A DNA stretch of 64,000 bases from Streptomyces venezuelae ATCC 10712 (GCF_008639165.1 NZ_CP029197.1:1240001-1304000), one strand, 5' to 3'. Positions 43,089 through 52,027 are shown, counted from the stretch's first letter. Notes: generated from the letters alone by a model not told the origin. Translations and numbers: made by a program.

Positions 43089-45065
43089 TCAGACCTGGAC
43101 GCGGTCCTCGACGATCTTGGCGATCTTGGCGATGGCCTCGTCGACGGGGATGCCGTTCTCCTGCGAACCGTCGCGGTAGCGGAAGGAGACGGCGCCGGCG
43201 GCCATGTCCTCGTCACCCGCGATGATCATGAACGGGACCTTCTGCTTCTGCGCGTTGCGGATCTTCTTCTGCATCCGGTCCGAGGACGAGTCCACGTCCA
43301 CCCGCAGGCCCTGCTTCTTCGCCTTGGCGGCGAACTCGTGCAGGTAGTCGACGTGCGCGTCGCCGATCGGGATGCCGGTGGCCTGGACGGGCGCCAGCCA
43401 CGGCGGCATCGCGCCCGCGTAGTGCTCGAGGAGCACGGCGAAGAAGCGCTCGATCGAACCGAACAGCGCGCGGTGGATCATGACCGGGCGCTGCTTGGTG
43501 CCGTCCGGGGCGGTGTACTCCAGGTCGAAGCGCTCCGGCAGGTTGAAGTCGAGCTGCACGGTCGACATCTGCCAGGTGCGGCCGATGGCGTCCCGCGCCT
43601 GCACCGAGATCTTCGGGCCGTAGAACGCGGCGCCGCCCGGGTCGGGGGTGAGCGGGAGGCCCTGCTTCTCGGCGACCTGCTGGAGGACCGCGGTGGCCTC
43701 CTCCCAGATCTCGTCCGAGCCGACGAACTTCTCCGGGTCCTTGGTGGACAGCTCCAGGTAGAAGTCGGTCAGACCGTAGTCGCGCAGCAGGTTCAGGACG
43801 AAGGTGAGGGTCTTGTCGAGCTCCTCCGCCATCTGCTCCTTGGTGCAGTAGATGTGCGCGTCGTCCTGGGTGAAGCCGCGGGCGCGGGTCAGGCCGTGCA
43901 CGACGCCCGACTTCTCGTACCGGTACACGGTGCCGAACTCGAACAGGCGCAGCGGCAGTTCACGGTAGGAACGACCGCGCGCGTCGAAGATCAGGTTGTG
44001 CATCGGGCAGTTCATGGGCTTGAGGTAGTAGTCCACGCCCTCGTCGAGCTGCATGGGGGGGTACATGCCCTCGGCGTACCAGTCGAGGTGACCGGACTTC
44101 TCGAACAGCTTGCCCTTGGTGGCGTGCGGCGAGTAGACGAACTCGTAGCCCTCCTCCTCGTGGCGCTTGCGCGAGTAGTCCTCCATGACCCGGCGGATGA
44201 TGCCGCCCTTGGGGTGGAAGACCGCCAGGCCGGAGCCGATCTCGTCCGGGATGGAGAAGAGGTCGAGCTCGTTGCCCAGCTTGCGGTGGTCGCGCTTCTC
44301 GGCCTCGGCGAGGAAGTCGAGGTGGGCCTTCAGCTCGTCCTTCGACGGCCAGGCGGTGCCGTAGATGCGCTGGAGCATCGGGTTCTTCTCGCTGCCGCGC
44401 CAGTAGGCGGCGGCGTTGCGCATCAGCTTGAACGCCGGGATGTTCCGGGTGGTGGGCAGGTGCGGACCACGACAGAGGTCCTTCCAGCACAGCTCGCCGG
44501 TCTTGGCGTCGAGGTTGTCGTAGATGGTCAGCTCGCCGCCGCCCACCTCGACGTTCGCGCCGTCGTCGGTCGAGGCCGAGCCCTTGATGCCGATGAGCTC
44601 CAGCTTGTACGGCTCGTCCGCCAGCTCCGCGCGGGCGTCCTCGTCGGTCACCACCCGGCGGGCGAAGCGCTGGCCGCGCTTCTGGATCTCCTGCATCTTC
44701 TTCTCGATGACCTTGAGGTCCTCAGGAGTGAACGGCTTCTCGACGTCGAAGTCGTAGTAGAAGCCGTCCCGGACCGGCGGGCCGATGCCCAGCTTGGCCT
44801 CGGGGAAGAGCTCCTGCACGGCCTGGGCCATGACGTGCGCGGTCGAGTGGCGCAGGATGTCGAGACCGTCCGGGGAGGAGATCTCGACGCCCTCGACGAC
44901 ATCGCCGTCGGCGAGCTCGTACGACAGGTCCTTCAGCTCGCCACCGACGCGGGCGGCGATGACGGTGCGGTCGTCGGCGAACAGGGCGCCGGCGGTGGTG
45001 CCCGCGCTCACCGCCCTCTCCTCTGCTTCCGAGGCGGACTGGACGGTCACACGGACATCAGACAC
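43089..45065 (-). CDS. thrS: Threonyl-tRNA synthetase
   Basis: It charges tRNA-Thr. The product has 658 residues from GTG 45063-45065, chosen because GGAG lies 5 bases upstream. It has the TGS-like and editing domains ([21 protein letters not shown]; HxxxH), motif 2 region [36 protein letters not shown] and motif 3 [17 protein letters not shown]. The catalytic zinc Cys is in MNCPMHNL. The anticodon domain is complete. Confidence 0.98.
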   Translation of the reverse strand: MSDVRVTVQSASEAEERAVSAGTTAGALFADDRTVIAARVGGELKDLSYELADGDVVEGVEISSPDGLDILRHSTAHVMAQAVQELFPEAKLGIGPPVRDGFYYDFDVEKPFTPEDLKVIEKKMQEIQKRGQRFARRVVTDEDARAELADEPYKLELIGIKGSASTDDGANVEVGGGELTIYDNLDAKTGELCWKDLCRGPHLPTTRNIPAFKLMRNAAAYWRGSEKNPMLQRIYGTAWPSKDELKAHLDFLAEAEKRDHRKLGNELDLFSIPDEIGSGLAVFHPKGGIIRRVMEDYSRKRHEEEGYEFVYSPHATKGKLFEKSGHLDWYAEGMYPPMQLDEGVDYYLKPMNCPMHNLIFDARGRSYRELPLRLFEFGTVYRYEKSGVVHGLTRARGFTQDDAHIYCTKEQMAEELDKTLTFVLNLLRDYGLTDFYLELSTKDPEKFVGSDEIWEEATAVLQQVAEKQGLPLTPDPGGAAFYGPKISVQARDAIGRTWQMSTVQLDFNLPERFDLEYTAPDGTKQRPVMIHRALFGSIERFFAVLLEHYAGAMPPWLAPVQATGIPIGDAHVDYLHEFAAKAKKQGLRVDVDSSSDRMQKKIRNAQKQKVPFMIIAGDEDMAAGAVSFRYRDGSQENGIPVDEAIAKIAKIVEDRVQV

Positions 45066-45149
45066 GGGTACTCCGTACATAGGGGCGCAAGCAGACACGA
45101 GGTGCCGGCGCCGGCGATGCGCGACAGAGACGAGGTGCCGCGCACCCTG

Positions 45150-45155
45150 ATCCTA
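45150..45155 (-). promoter_or_regulatory. Candidate -10 element for thrS
   Basis: TAGGAT on the minus strand, in the context CGGTAGGATC, lies about 85 bases before the thrS start. There is no convincing -35. I saw no T-box elements in the short leader. Confidence 0.35.
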
Positions 45156-45171
45156 CCGAGGCCACAGGGGC

Positions 45172-45233
45172 GCCCGCGAAACGGTTTCCCGTCCGCCGGG
45201 CCGCCCGCGAAAGGGTCTCCCGTCCACCGCGCC
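45172..45233. repeat. Two 31-bp imperfect tandem repeats upstream of thrS
   Basis: Units 45172-45202 and 45203-45233 match at 27 of 31 positions. They occupy the space between the 439-residue gene and the candidate thrS promoter. Confidence 0.7.
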
Positions 45234-45244
45234 GCGCCGGCTTC

Positions 45245-46564
45245 TCACCCCTCGTCGGGCCCGCAGGCCTCCTCGAAGAAGTCGAGGTTCTCCTGGAGCG
45301 CCTTCATCAGCCGGTCCCGTTCCGTCTCGTCGACCTGGACGGGGACGACCCCGGAGGCGTCGGTGAGGCGGCGGAAGCCGCCCCGGCTCTCCAGCCGGCC
45401 GACCACCCGGATCGGCAGCCCGACGAGATGGGCGTGCCCCGCGGTGCGGTACGCCTCCTCGTCCAGGCTCACTCGGACGTGCGGGACGTCCGCGCCGCCG
45501 AGCACCCGGAGCCGCACGGTGCCCTCGCCGCGCGGCCCGGAGCGGCGCATCCGGACGACGGCGCCGGTGAGCCGTACCGGTACGGAGGGCTCGTCGGTCA
45601 GATAACGGGCGCCGGCCTCGCGCAGGGCGGGCAGGTCGCCGGGTGAGAACTCGACCGGTTCGGGCCGGGCGGCACAGCCCTCGGGCGCCCCGGCGGCCGG
45701 CGCCCACTCCACGGCGATCCTGGCTCCCTCGGTGCCCCGGACGAGGGTGACGAGCGCCTCGGTGAGCTCCCTGCTGACGCCCGCCTCGACGGCGGCGTCG
45801 AAGGCCTCCATGCCGCCGGTCGCCCGCTGGTAGTCGGTGGCCTCTCGGGCCGCGTGGAGCGCGTGGTAGAGCCGGACGGCGACCGGGCGGCCCGGTTCGA
45901 CGGGCAGGAAGGCGGTGAGGCCGCGGCCGCCGGGGGCCGCCCCGACGACGACGGTCTCCAGGGAGGCCTGGGCGGAGCGCCGGTACCGGGCCCCGTAGTA
46001 GCCGGCCCGGCCGCGCACGGCGAGGGCGCCGGCGAGGAGCAGCTGGCGGGCGGCGGATCTGAGCTGTTCCTGCACGGTCCAGGGGACGGTGCCGGCGGGG
46101 CCGGGGGGCACGTCGCGCCACCAGCGGATCTCGTCGCTGGGCACGGCGAGCCCGGTGAGGACCTCACGGGCGGAGGGCGTGGCGCTGTGGGCGAGCGCGG
46201 CGAGCGCCTCGCCGAGCAGGTCCTCGCAGTCCGGGAAGGCGCGGCTCTCCGGGACGAGCAGGCTGGTGCCGGTGCCGCTGCCGGGCGGGGTCCAGCGGGT
46301 GTAGCGCCCGGCGGCGCCGCCGCGCCGCCGCCAGCCGTGGCGGGCGAGCAGCGCGCCGAGGACGCGCGGGTCGACCCTGCCCGGGTCGGGGGCGCCCTGG
46401 CTGTCGGCCCAGGGGCCGGCGGGCGGGGCGGGGACTCCGGTCCAGGGCCCGGGGGCGTCGCCGGGCGCGGGATGGGGCCGGTAGGGCGGGGGAACGGGGA
46501 CGGGGCCGTGTCCGGCCCCGTCGCCCTCGTCCCCGAACCTCGGTTCGTCGATCGGTCGGTGCAT
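45245..46564 (-). CDS. Uncharacterised protein, partner of DUF4365-like gene
   Basis: The product has 439 residues from ATG 46562-46564, which shares a base with the stop of the upstream gene (TGATG). The first 60 residues are Pro/Gly-rich. A compact domain follows with LLARHGWRRRGGAAGRYTRW and LLVPESRAFPDCEDLL; the pattern recalls small RNA- or DNA-binding folds, but this is an impression. The C-terminal part (VRLTGAVVRMRRSG, RLRVLGGADVPHV, GLPIRVVGRLESRGGFRRL) has the strand pattern of an OB fold. No enzyme motif is seen. Function is unknown; coupling to the upstream gene suggests joint action. Confidence 0.85.
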   Translation of the reverse strand: MHRPIDEPRFGDEGDGAGHGPVPVPPPYRPHPAPGDAPGPWTGVPAPPAGPWADSQGAPDPGRVDPRVLGALLARHGWRRRGGAAGRYTRWTPPGSGTGTSLLVPESRAFPDCEDLLGEALAALAHSATPSAREVLTGLAVPSDEIRWWRDVPPGPAGTVPWTVQEQLRSAARQLLLAGALAVRGRAGYYGARYRRSAQASLETVVVGAAPGGRGLTAFLPVEPGRPVAVRLYHALHAAREATDYQRATGGMEAFDAAVEAGVSRELTEALVTLVRGTEGARIAVEWAPAAGAPEGCAARPEPVEFSPGDLPALREAGARYLTDEPSVPVRLTGAVVRMRRSGPRGEGTVRLRVLGGADVPHVRVSLDEEAYRTAGHAHLVGLPIRVVGRLESRGGFRRLTDASGVVPVQVDETERDRLMKALQENLDFFEEACGPDEG

Positions 46565-47130
46565 CAAGGTCTCCCTCCCACGCCGACCCGGGTCATGATC
46601 TCGCAGAGCGCCCGGTCGTCGAAGATCCGTGCCGTCGGAATGCGCACGGTGGTCCGGCGCTGTCCGGTGACCGGGTGTCCGGCCAGGTTGATCCAGTAGC
46701 AGCAGTGCCGCAGGTCGAGCCGGTCGTGGCCGGCTCTCAGCCAGTCCTCCTGCGACCTCGGGACGAGCATCACGACGAGGATCTTGTGCACCGACACGGG
46801 TGTCCTGGCGAGCTTCACCAGGTGCTCGTTGTCGAGCGTGAACGAGAAGGTCTTCCCGGGCGGGCGCGGCGGTATCTGGTAGGTGCACTTGAGCTGCACC
46901 TTGATGGTGACCTCGTCGTCGACGGTGTGGCCGGGCGAGCCGTGGCTCACGTGCCAGTCGATGCCGTTGTCCGGAAAGGGCTGGGACAGCGAGCAGCCGG
47001 CCGCGGCGGCGACGGCGTGCAGGTATCCCACCTGAAGGGTCTCCATGCAGGCGGTGGTGGCGAGTGAGCCGCGCGTCGGTGCCAGCCGCTGGGGCGGCAG
47101 CCCTCCCGACTCGGGCTGGGCGAGCGCCAT
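46564..47130 (-). CDS. DUF4365-like protein, restriction-endonuclease-like fold
   Basis: The product has 188 residues from ATG 47128-47130 with AAGGA 8 bases upstream. An N-terminal helix with Glu30 (CMETLQVGYL) precedes PFPDNGIDWHV (Asp58) and VTIKVQLKC (Gln79, Lys81). The order E..D..QxK fits the Mrr-like D-Xn-QxK branch of PD-(D/E)XK nucleases and the DUF4365 family as I know it. Later segments (RLDLRHCCYWINLAGHPVTGQ, RIFDDRALCEIMTRVG) fit DUF4365. It is the first gene of a coupled pair. Whether it cleaves nucleic acid is inference. Confidence 0.85.
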   Translation of the reverse strand: MALAQPESGGLPPQRLAPTRGSLATTACMETLQVGYLHAVAAAAGCSLSQPFPDNGIDWHVSHGSPGHTVDDEVTIKVQLKCTYQIPPRPPGKTFSFTLDNEHLVKLARTPVSVHKILVVMLVPRSQEDWLRAGHDRLDLRHCCYWINLAGHPVTGQRRTTVRIPTARIFDDRALCEIMTRVGVGGRP

Positions 47131-47251
47131 GTCGATTTCCTTCCCCGTCCCTTGTGTTGTGACCGGTCCGCGTACGGCGCAAACAGTCCGGGTATCACCG
47201 TTTCGGGGCAGGGGGTTGGCCATCTGCCGCACGTGTGCAGGGAGTTCAGGG

Positions 47252-47980
47252 ATGACGATGCACTGGTACGAAGGGCCCCTGGCCGCTTTCGACACGGAGA
47301 CCACGGGAGTTGACGTCGAGGAGGACCGGATCGTCTCGGCCGCTCTCGTGGTGCAGGACACCGTGGGGGCCCGCCCCCGGGTGACGCGGTGGCTGGTCAA
47401 CCCGGGCATACCGGTGCCCGAGGGGGCCACCGCCGTGCACGGGCTGACGGACGATCACCTCCAGCGGTACGGCCGGTGGCCGGCGCCGGTGATGGAGGAG
47501 CTGGCGCGCGCGCTGGCCGAGCAGATCGCGGCGGGCCGTCCGCTGGTGGTGATGAACGCGCCGTTCGACCTGACGATCCTCGACCGCGAGCTGCGCAGGC
47601 ACCGGGCGTCCACGCTCGGCCACTACCTGGCGAGCACGCCGCTGTGCGTGCTCGATCCCCGGGTCCTGGACAAGCACCTGGACCGCTACCGCAAGGGCCG
47701 CCGGACGCTCACGGACCTGTGCGCGCACTACGAGGTGGAGCTGGCGGGGGCGCACGACGCGGCGGCGGACGCGACGGCGGCGCTGGACGTCGTACGGGCG
47801 GTGGCGCGGCGCTTCTCGTCCCGCCTGGAGCGGCTGACGCCCGCGGAGCTCCACACGCTTCAGGCGGTGTGGCACGCGGGCCAGGCGCGGGGGCTCCAGG
47901 CGTGGTTCACCCGGCAGGGGACGCCGGAGACGGTGGACCCGTCGTGGCCGCTGCGGCCGGAGCTCGGCAAGGCGGCCTGA
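47252..47980 (+). CDS. DEDDh 3'-5' exonuclease (DNA polymerase III epsilon-like)
   Basis: The product has 242 residues from ATG 47252, GGGAG 8 bases upstream. Catalytic residues are Asp14 and Glu16 (AFDTETTG), Asp106 (MNAPFDLTIL), and His168 and Asp173 (GAHDAAADATAAL). The polymerase-binding region of true epsilon is absent, so this is a stand-alone exonuclease or an accessory proofreader. It is divergent from the DUF4365-like gene, with 121 bases between. It ends just ahead of the terminator at 48009-48040. Confidence 0.94.
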   Translation: MTMHWYEGPLAAFDTETTGVDVEEDRIVSAALVVQDTVGARPRVTRWLVNPGIPVPEGATAVHGLTDDHLQRYGRWPAPVMEELARALAEQIAAGRPLVVMNAPFDLTILDRELRRHRASTLGHYLASTPLCVLDPRVLDKHLDRYRKGRRTLTDLCAHYEVELAGAHDAAADATAALDVVRAVARRFSSRLERLTPAELHTLQAVWHAGQARGLQAWFTRQGTPETVDPSWPLRPELGKAA

Positions 47981-48008
47981 ACGGGGCGGGCGGGCCCGGC
48001 ACATGACA

Positions 48009-48040
48009 GAGGCCGGTCCGTCTTGCGACGGACCGGCCTC
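48009..48040. terminator. Bidirectional terminator between exonuclease gene and tRNA-Val
   Basis: A perfect 14-bp stem (48009-48022 with 48027-48040) has a TTGC loop. It lies 28 bases past the exonuclease stop and 8 bases past the 3' end of the tRNA on the minus strand. Confidence 0.8.
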
Positions 48041-48047
48041 TACCCGG

Positions 48048-48119
48048 TGGGCGATACTGGGATCGAACCAGTGACCCCTTCGGTGTGAACGAAGTGCTCT
48101 CCCGCTGAGCTAATCGCCC
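48048..48119 (-). tRNA. tRNA-Val (CAC)
   Basis: The acceptor stem GGGCGAT/ATCGCCC is complete and the D-arm is ATTAGCTCAGCGGGAGAGC. The anticodon arm is CTTCG-TTCACAC-CGAAG with anticodon CAC, and the T-arm is CTGG-TTCGATC-CCAG. CCA is not encoded. It differs from the copy at 51290 at two positions. Confidence 0.95.
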
Positions 48120-48132
48120 GGGAACGGGTTGA

Positions 48133-48162
48133 ACCATACAGGCCTTCGCGCCCTTCGTTCAA
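48133..48162 (-). promoter_or_regulatory. Promoter of tRNA-Val (first copy)
   Basis: On the minus strand TTGAAC (48162-48157) and TATGGT (48138-48133) are 18 bases apart and directly upstream of the tRNA. Confidence 0.7.
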
Positions 48163-48605
48163 ACCGATCGCAGGTGGGCGGCGATCCCCCGCCGCCCGGC
48201 CCGCATCATCAGGGCGTGGTTGGCGCGGAAGACGGGTCGTCCGGGGACGGCGAAGAGCCGCAGCAGCCGGGCCCGGACCTCGACCTCCTGCTCGTACAGC
48301 GCGCGGGTGCCGGCGCCCTCCGGGCTGACCGTCCAGCGGGCCCATCCCTCCAGGTCGCCGCCGAGGCCGGCCTCCAGGACGCGGGCCTCGGGGTCGCGGC
48401 GCAGGACGCGGGCGGTGACGAGGATGTCGTACGGGAGCAGGGAGCGGAAGCGGGCGGTGCCGGTGGTGTCGTCCACGGGGACGACCTCGCGGACCTGGGG
48501 CCACCAGCGGGGGTACTCCTCGGTCCGTGCGAGGACGGCGTAGACGGCGTCCGGTGGGGCGGCGAGCCGCCAGACGCTGCGGAAGCGGTAACGGCACCAG
48601 TCCAT
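48159..48605 (-). CDS. SRPBCC family protein
   Basis: The product has 148 residues. The start MDWCRYRFRSVWRLAAPPDAVYAVL and EEYPRWWPQVREV, with ARVLRRDPEARVLEAGLGGDLEGWARWTV, give the polyketide cyclase/START-like fold (YndB/AHSA1-like). Such proteins bind small hydrophobic molecules in a cavity, and the ligand is not predictable. The ATG is at 48603-48605. It is divergent from the large membrane protein gene and followed by tRNA-Val. Confidence 0.9.
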   Translation of the reverse strand: MDWCRYRFRSVWRLAAPPDAVYAVLARTEEYPRWWPQVREVVPVDDTTGTARFRSLLPYDILVTARVLRRDPEARVLEAGLGGDLEGWARWTVSPEGAGTRALYEQEVEVRARLLRLFAVPGRPVFRANHALMMRAGRRGIAAHLRSV

Positions 48606-48697
48606 GCCCCCAGTGTGGACGTACTCAGACCGCCGGGGCCGGAAGATGAGTACCCCGACGCATTCCCGGCGGGTGTGGCCCGGGCCACACTCCGGGC

Positions 48698-51235
48698 ATG
48701 GACAACTCCCTGCCGCCCGCGGACGAGCTGGTGCTCGTCGACCGTGAGCTGGCCCGACTCGACGCGCGCCGCTCCCAGTTGCTGGCCCGGCGCGCCTGGT
48801 TGCTCCGGGTGCTGCACGCCCCGGCCGCCCCCGGGGCCGTTCCCGCTGCCGCCCCCTGGCCGCGCCCGCCGGTGGCCGATTCGACGCCGAGGAGCGCGCA
48901 GAACGTCCTGCTCACGCTCGGCGGCACCCTGCTGACGATCGCGGCCGTCGCATTCACCCTGGTGAGCTGGGGGTCGATGGGTATCGGCGGCCGCGCGGCG
49001 GTCCTGTTCGCGGTGACCTCCGCGGCGCTCGCGGCGCCGGTGGCGCTGCTGCGCCGGAGCCTGGTCTCGACGGCCGAGGCGGTGGCGGCGCTCGGTCTCG
49101 CCCTGATGGTGCTCGACGCGTACGCGCTGCACCGGGTGGCGCTGGCGGGGACGGACGGCCTGGGGTACGCGGCGGTGGCCGCGGCGGTCCTCGCGGGCGC
49201 GTGGACGGCGTACGGCTCGGTGCTGCCCCGGCTGCGGACGCCGCTGCCGGTGGCGGTGGCCGCCGGACAGCTGCCGCTGCCGCTCGGCGTGCTGGCGGGC
49301 GGCGGCGGACCGGCCGCCTTCGCGTGGGCGGCGCTGGTCACGGCGGCGGCGGACGGCGCGGTGCTGCTGTGGGCCCGGCCCTCCTCGGTCCGGCTCACGG
49401 CGGCCGTCGGCGCGGTGCTCCTCGGCGGCTGGGCGCTCCTGACCGGCGGCTGGCTCTCGCTCACCGCGCCGTGGAGCGGCGCGCCGCTCCTCCTGGCGGG
49501 CGCCGCGGTGGCCCTGGCGGTGGCCCTGCGCGTCCCCGCGCTCGCGGTGGCGGCCTCGGTGGTCGCGGGCCTGGCGACGGTGACGGCCCTGGGCGGGGTG
49601 CTGCGCTCGGCGGTCCCGCAGGACTGGACGGTGCCGGGGTACGTGCTGTGCGGGCTCGCCCTCGCGGCGGTCTGGCGTCTGCCGGCGGGCTCACCTGCTC
49701 CGGCGGACGGCTCGCCCGTCCCGGCCGGGGTCCGGCTTCCGGCCGGTGTCCGGCTCGGGCTCGCCGGCGCCGGTGCCGGCGTCGTCGGGACCGGGCTTCT
49801 GTGGGCGCTGCCGCCGGTGGCGGCGGGACTCCTCGGGCCGCTGGCGCGGACGACGGAGGTCTGGTCGGGCGAGCACGCCGAGCCCGTCCTCGCCGCGTAC
49901 CCGGCGACGGCCGTCCTGGTCCTCGCGGTGGCCGCCGGCGTCCTCGCCGCACTCCCCCGGCTCTGGGCCCGCTGCGGCGCCCTGGCGCTGCTCTGGGCGC
50001 TCCTGACGGCGCTGCCGGTCTCGCTCGGCCTCCCGTACGCGGCGACGCTCGCCCTCCAGCTCCTGACGGGCGCGGCGGCACTGACGTACGCCGTCCGCCC
50101 GGGCCCGCTGACCCGCGGCCTGCGCCCCGCCGAAACCCCCGAAGGCCCCGGCGGACCCGAGGCGGCCGCCGAGCGCCCCGCCACGCCCCCGAGCGAAGCT
50201 GCCGCGCCGCCGGCCGGTACGTGGCCCGCGTGGGCCCCGGCCCGGCCGCGTCCGTCGGCGCACGGCGCGGAGCCGGGGGCCGTCCTCGGGTGGATCGTGT
50301 ACGCCGCCGGGCTCGCGTCCGCCGTGAGCGCGGTCGCGCTCGCCCTGGACGTGCGGGCGGCCACGTTCACGGCGCTCGGCGTGCTGCTCGCGCTCCTCAC
50401 GGGCGTGGCGGTGCTCGGCGACGGCCCGCGCCGGATGGTCGCCGCCTGCGGCGCGGTGCTCACGGCCACCGGGCTCGTGTGGGCGACGACGGCGGCCGCC
50501 GACGTCGAGGCCCATTGGACGGCGCTCGCGCTGCTGCTCGTCCCGGCCGGGACGGCGGCCGTCGGCGCCAAGGCGCGCCCGGTGGCCCTGCCGGTGGAGG
50601 TCACCGGTGCGGTGGTGGCCCTGCCCGCCTTCGGTCTCGCCGCGTCCCGGCCGGCGTTCCTCGCGCTCGCCCTGGCCCTCGGCGGGGTGATCGCGGCGGC
50701 GACGGCGCTGCGGCCCGAGCGGCGCGCGTTCGCCTCGTGGACGGCTGCGGTGCTCTTCCTGGCGGCCACCTGGGTCCGGCTCGCGGCGTGGGAGGTGACG
50801 ACCCCGGAGGCGTACACGCTGCCGGTGACGGTGCCCGCCCTCGTCGTCGGGTTCCTGCGCCGCCGCCGGGACCCGGCGGTCTCCTCCTGGACGGCGTACG
50901 GCCCCGGTCTCGCGGCGACGCTGCTGCCGAGCCTCTTCGCTGCCTGGACGGACCCGGAGTGGCCGCGCCCGCTGGCGCTGGGGGCGGCGGCCCTCGTGGT
51001 GACGCTGCTCGGCGCGCGGTTCCGGCTCCAGGCGCTCCTGGTCCTCGGCGGCTCGGTGCTCGCCCTGGACGGGCTGCACGAGCTGGCGCCGTACGTGGTG
51101 CAGGTGGTGGGCGCGCTGCCGCGCTGGCTGCCGCCGGCCCTCGCCGGGCTCCTGCTGCTCGCGGTGGGTGCCACGTACGAGCAGCGGCTTCGGGACGCCC
51201 GGAGGCTGCGTGACCGGGTCGCCCGGATGCGGTGA
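48698..51235 (+). CDS. Large polytopic membrane protein (SCO7613 C-terminal-domain type)
   Basis: The product has 845 residues and is about 60 percent Ala/Leu/Val/Gly by eye. A short cytoplasmic N-terminus (ADELVLVDRELARLDARRSQLLARRAWLLRVL) precedes more than 20 predicted membrane helices in two blocks. A Pro/Ala-rich loop (about residues 490-525) separates them. The C-terminus is basic (ATYEQRLRDARRLRDRVARMR). It resembles the membrane family named after the SCO7613 C-terminal domain; no function is known. Transport or envelope sensing are only guesses. Confidence 0.85.
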   Translation: MDNSLPPADELVLVDRELARLDARRSQLLARRAWLLRVLHAPAAPGAVPAAAPWPRPPVADSTPRSAQNVLLTLGGTLLTIAAVAFTLVSWGSMGIGGRAAVLFAVTSAALAAPVALLRRSLVSTAEAVAALGLALMVLDAYALHRVALAGTDGLGYAAVAAAVLAGAWTAYGSVLPRLRTPLPVAVAAGQLPLPLGVLAGGGGPAAFAWAALVTAAADGAVLLWARPSSVRLTAAVGAVLLGGWALLTGGWLSLTAPWSGAPLLLAGAAVALAVALRVPALAVAASVVAGLATVTALGGVLRSAVPQDWTVPGYVLCGLALAAVWRLPAGSPAPADGSPVPAGVRLPAGVRLGLAGAGAGVVGTGLLWALPPVAAGLLGPLARTTEVWSGEHAEPVLAAYPATAVLVLAVAAGVLAALPRLWARCGALALLWALLTALPVSLGLPYAATLALQLLTGAAALTYAVRPGPLTRGLRPAETPEGPGGPEAAAERPATPPSEAAAPPAGTWPAWAPARPRPSAHGAEPGAVLGWIVYAAGLASAVSAVALALDVRAATFTALGVLLALLTGVAVLGDGPRRMVAACGAVLTATGLVWATTAAADVEAHWTALALLLVPAGTAAVGAKARPVALPVEVTGAVVALPAFGLAASRPAFLALALALGGVIAAATALRPERRAFASWTAAVLFLAATWVRLAAWEVTTPEAYTLPVTVPALVVGFLRRRRDPAVSSWTAYGPGLAATLLPSLFAAWTDPEWPRPLALGAAALVVTLLGARFRLQALLVLGGSVLALDGLHELAPYVVQVVGALPRWLPPALAGLLLLAVGATYEQRLRDARRLRDRVARMR

Positions 51236-51242
51236 GGAGACG

Positions 51243-51280
51243 CCGAAGGCCCGGGACGGGATTCCGTCTCGGGCCTTCGG
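51243..51280. terminator. Terminator between membrane protein gene and second tRNA-Val
   Basis: A stem of 17 pairs (one G-U) spans 51243-51259 and 51264-51280 with a 4-base loop. It is close to the end of the membrane protein gene and the 3' end of tRNA-Val. Confidence 0.8.
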
Positions 51281-51289
51281 GCCGGGTGG

Positions 51290-51361
51290 TGGGCGATACT
51301 GGGTTCGAACCAGTGACCCCTTCGGTGTGAACGAAGTGCTCTCCCACTGAGCTAATCGCCC
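51290..51361 (-). tRNA. tRNA-Val (CAC), second copy
   Basis: It has the same acceptor and anticodon arms as the copy at 48048 (anticodon CAC in TTCACAC). The D-loop has GTGGGA and the T-loop TTCGAAC. CCA is not encoded. Confidence 0.95.
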
Positions 51362-51374
51362 CGGCGCACCGCAA

Positions 51375-51404
51375 ACATTACCGCATGTCAGCGGGGCTTC
51401 CGAA
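51375..51404 (-). promoter_or_regulatory. Promoter of second tRNA-Val
   Basis: On the minus strand TTCGGA (51404-51399) and TAATGT (51380-51375) are 18 bases apart. Confidence 0.5.
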
Positions 51405-51415
51405 CCATCCAGGGG

Positions 51416-51838
51416 TCACTCGTCGATCTTCCACGGCATCACGAGGCCGAACTTCCAGAGGTAGACGCCGAGCAGGGCGGCGATGATCACCAGGCCGACG
51501 GTGGTGAGGATGATGTTCCTGCGGCGGACCTTGGGGTCGAGGGCGCGCTGGGCGGCCTCGGTGACCTTGCGCTTGGTCCAGCGGAGCACGAGCTGCGCCC
51601 AGACGAACTCGGTCGCCCAGATCGCCATGCCGCCGAAGATGACCAGCCAGCCCGGCCCCGGGAGCGGCAGCATCACCACTCCGGCGCCGACCACGGCGAG
51701 TCCCACGATGAAGACACCGACCTGCCAGCTCAGATGCAGGCCTCGCCGGGACTTGATGAACTCCGGTGCGCGGGATCCCAGTTCGGCTTCCTGGCCGTCT
51801 GCGGACTCCCCGGTGCGCTCGTCACTCTCCGCATTCAT
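51416..51838 (-). CDS. PGPGW-motif transmembrane protein (TIGR02611-like)
   Basis: The product has 140 residues with an acidic N-terminus, then three hydrophobic segments. VVMLPLPGPGWLVIFGGMAIWATEF contains the PLPGPGW motif of the family. The last helix is IILTTVGLVIIAALLGVYLW. The family is common in actinobacteria with no known function. It lies divergent from ssgB with about 190 bases between. Confidence 0.9.
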   Translation of the reverse strand: MNAESDERTGESADGQEAELGSRAPEFIKSRRGLHLSWQVGVFIVGLAVVGAGVVMLPLPGPGWLVIFGGMAIWATEFVWAQLVLRWTKRKVTEAAQRALDPKVRRRNIILTTVGLVIIAALLGVYLWKFGLVMPWKIDE

Positions 51839-51941
51839 GGTCCCAACTTACCCGACGGCGGGCAGTCGCCGGAATGGCGGTATTACCGCAGGTCACACGC
51901 CCCCATACGAGCTACCTGAACGATCACAAAACCGACAGAGG

Positions 51942-51968
51942 GGTTTACAACGGCACTGGAGGTGGCAT
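51942..51968 (+). promoter_or_regulatory. Possible SigH-type promoter of ssgB
   Basis: GGTTT (51942-51946) and GTGGCAT (51962-51968) are 15 bases apart, roughly resembling the GTTT...GGGTA pattern of stress sigma factors. ssgB is reported to depend on SigH in S. coelicolor. The match at -10 is weak. Confidence 0.3.
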
Positions 51969-52027
51969 GTCGATTTCGCCGACGTGCGAATCCCCGAGCG
52001 CACACTGAGCGAAAGGCCCTGGCGCTT

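Noticed and set aside
45066..45160. T-box riboswitch upstream of thrS
   Set aside because: The likely leader is only about 80 bases and lacks the conserved T-box sequence and specifier-loop structure.
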